From the NCBI RefSeq assembly GCF_021582875.1, contig NZ_CP091138.1, positions 930,001-994,000 of the forward strand: a stretch of DNA of 64,000 nucleotides. The letters run 5' to 3'. The stretch comes from Microbacterium sp. KUDC0406. GTDB taxonomy: Bacteria; Actinomycetota; Actinomycetes; Actinomycetales; Microbacteriaceae. A program made the translations under genes and the position numbers. Below, in pieces: positions 63,795 to 64,000 of the stretch. How positions within the stretch are numbered: position 1 is the first letter of the stretch; each line of letters starts with the position of its first letter. Under the pieces are notes generated by a model. The model ran no database searches, was not told the origin of the DNA, and was given only the letters and a program-made list of their open reading frames with translations.

Positions 63795-64000
63795 CGGACC
63801 CTTGGACAGGCTCAGGGACCCAGAGCTCGGGATCAGCGACCCAGCCGGAGGACGCCGCGCACCTGGCGGGCGTCGCCGACGAGTTCCAGCGGCTCTGGAC
63901 CCCGCACCGGATGGCATACATCCAGGCCGGGCCCGAGCCGCTGCGCGAGGAATGCCCGTTCTGCGAGGCGCCGAAGCATGACGATGCCGAGCGGCTGATC
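63791..64000 (+). CDS. HIT-family protein, 3' end cut off by window edge
   Basis: Start of a HIT-domain (histidine triad) nucleotide hydrolase/phosphorylase gene; about 70 codons seen. GTG overlaps the thrS stop. [23 protein letters not shown] is the typical actinobacterial Ap4A phosphorylase-like start with the zinc Cys pair (CPFC); the HIT motif itself lies outside. The first 15 or so residues ([13 protein letters not shown]) are encoded by repeat-like DNA, so the N terminus is unusual. This thrS-HIT pair is standard in actinobacteria. Confidence 0.88.
   Translation, partial: MTDPWTGSGTQSSGSATQPEDAAHLAGVADEFQRLWTPHRMAYIQAGPEPLREECPFCEAPKHDDAERLI
63800..63820 (+). repeat. Dispersed repeat variant at the HIT gene N terminus
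   Basis: CCTTGGACAGGCTCAGGGAC plus C; reverse complement GGTCCCTGAGCCTGTCCAAG matches the intergenic core apart from one or two bases. Overlaps the first codons of the HIT gene. Confidence 0.65.

Overview
The window is high-GC DNA with closely packed genes, many GTG starts and many 1-4 bp stop/start overlaps. It is the chromosome of an actinobacterium, most likely Microbacteriaceae and probably Microbacterium. That assignment is inference from gene order (tkt / ctaB / ctaA / suf), the biotin-type ECF transporter with a BioQ-like regulator, the type B L31 and the families of short intergenic repeats. No phage, insertion sequence, CRISPR array or plasmid gene was recognised; nearly everything is core or lineage-core.

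Layout. 1-4.6 kb: transketolase (cut by the window edge) and heme A synthesis (ctaB, ctaA). 4.7-8.7 kb: Fe-S assembly operon sufB-sufD-Rieske-sufC-sufT, without sufR, sufS or sufU, followed by a C-S lyase/aminotransferase and an MFS exporter. 11.4-14.2 kb: BioQ-like repressor, twin operators and the biotin ECF transporter bioY-bioM-bioN, ending in a CHY zinc-finger gene. 14-18 kb (minus): acyltransferase, LuxR-type two-component pair, DedA protein. 18-22 kb: ABC-F ATPase, then a Vsr-fold (DUF559) gene and a HAD phosphatase lying among four copies of a 74-bp hairpin repeat. 22-31 kb: SURF1, fabG, serB, glgC/glgA, L31, an exonuclease and hydrolases. 31-36 kb: Lrp regulator and a 2-oxo acid dehydrogenase operon (E1a, E1b, E2). 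36-43 kb: histidine phosphatase, sirtuin, TrmH-type methyltransferase, and several TetR/target pairs with visible operators. 41.6-47.9 kb: glpD-TetR facing an AGPS-like flavoprotein, a diacylglycerol kinase and a GMC oxidoreductase. 48-51.5 kb: fatty acid beta-oxidation (fadB-like, fadA-like). 51.5-59.8 kb: RNase D, DUF3000, hydrolase, SufE plus rhodanese, ZapE, Amt with a GlnR-like box, YceI, PemK/MazF-like. 59.8-60.6 kb: five tRNA genes in two divergent groups. 60.7-64 kb: DUF6098, a stretch of gene debris, thrS and the start of a HIT protein.

Two features dominate. First, fifteen conserved genes carry single-base frameshifts (seventeen events), almost all in G/C runs or in GCCGCCGG contexts. 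This looks like uncorrected long-read consensus error rather than real gene decay, so those coordinates cover the whole reconstructed gene. Second, three families of short repeats are threaded through the genes. One (GGTYCCTGAGC..GTCGAAGG) supplies stop codons to flanking genes and sits in frame inside thrS and the HIT gene. One (GGTCGTTGAGCGAG / CGAGACGAAACGC) has expanded into tandem arrays between the GMC and fadB genes and gives both their stop codons. The third is the 74-bp hairpin family around the DUF559 gene. The most interesting leads are that hairpin family with its neighbouring nuclease-fold gene, and the AGPS-like/GlpD/DagK/GMC module, which resembles an uncharacterised glycerolipid, possibly ether-lipid, pathway conserved in mycobacteria.
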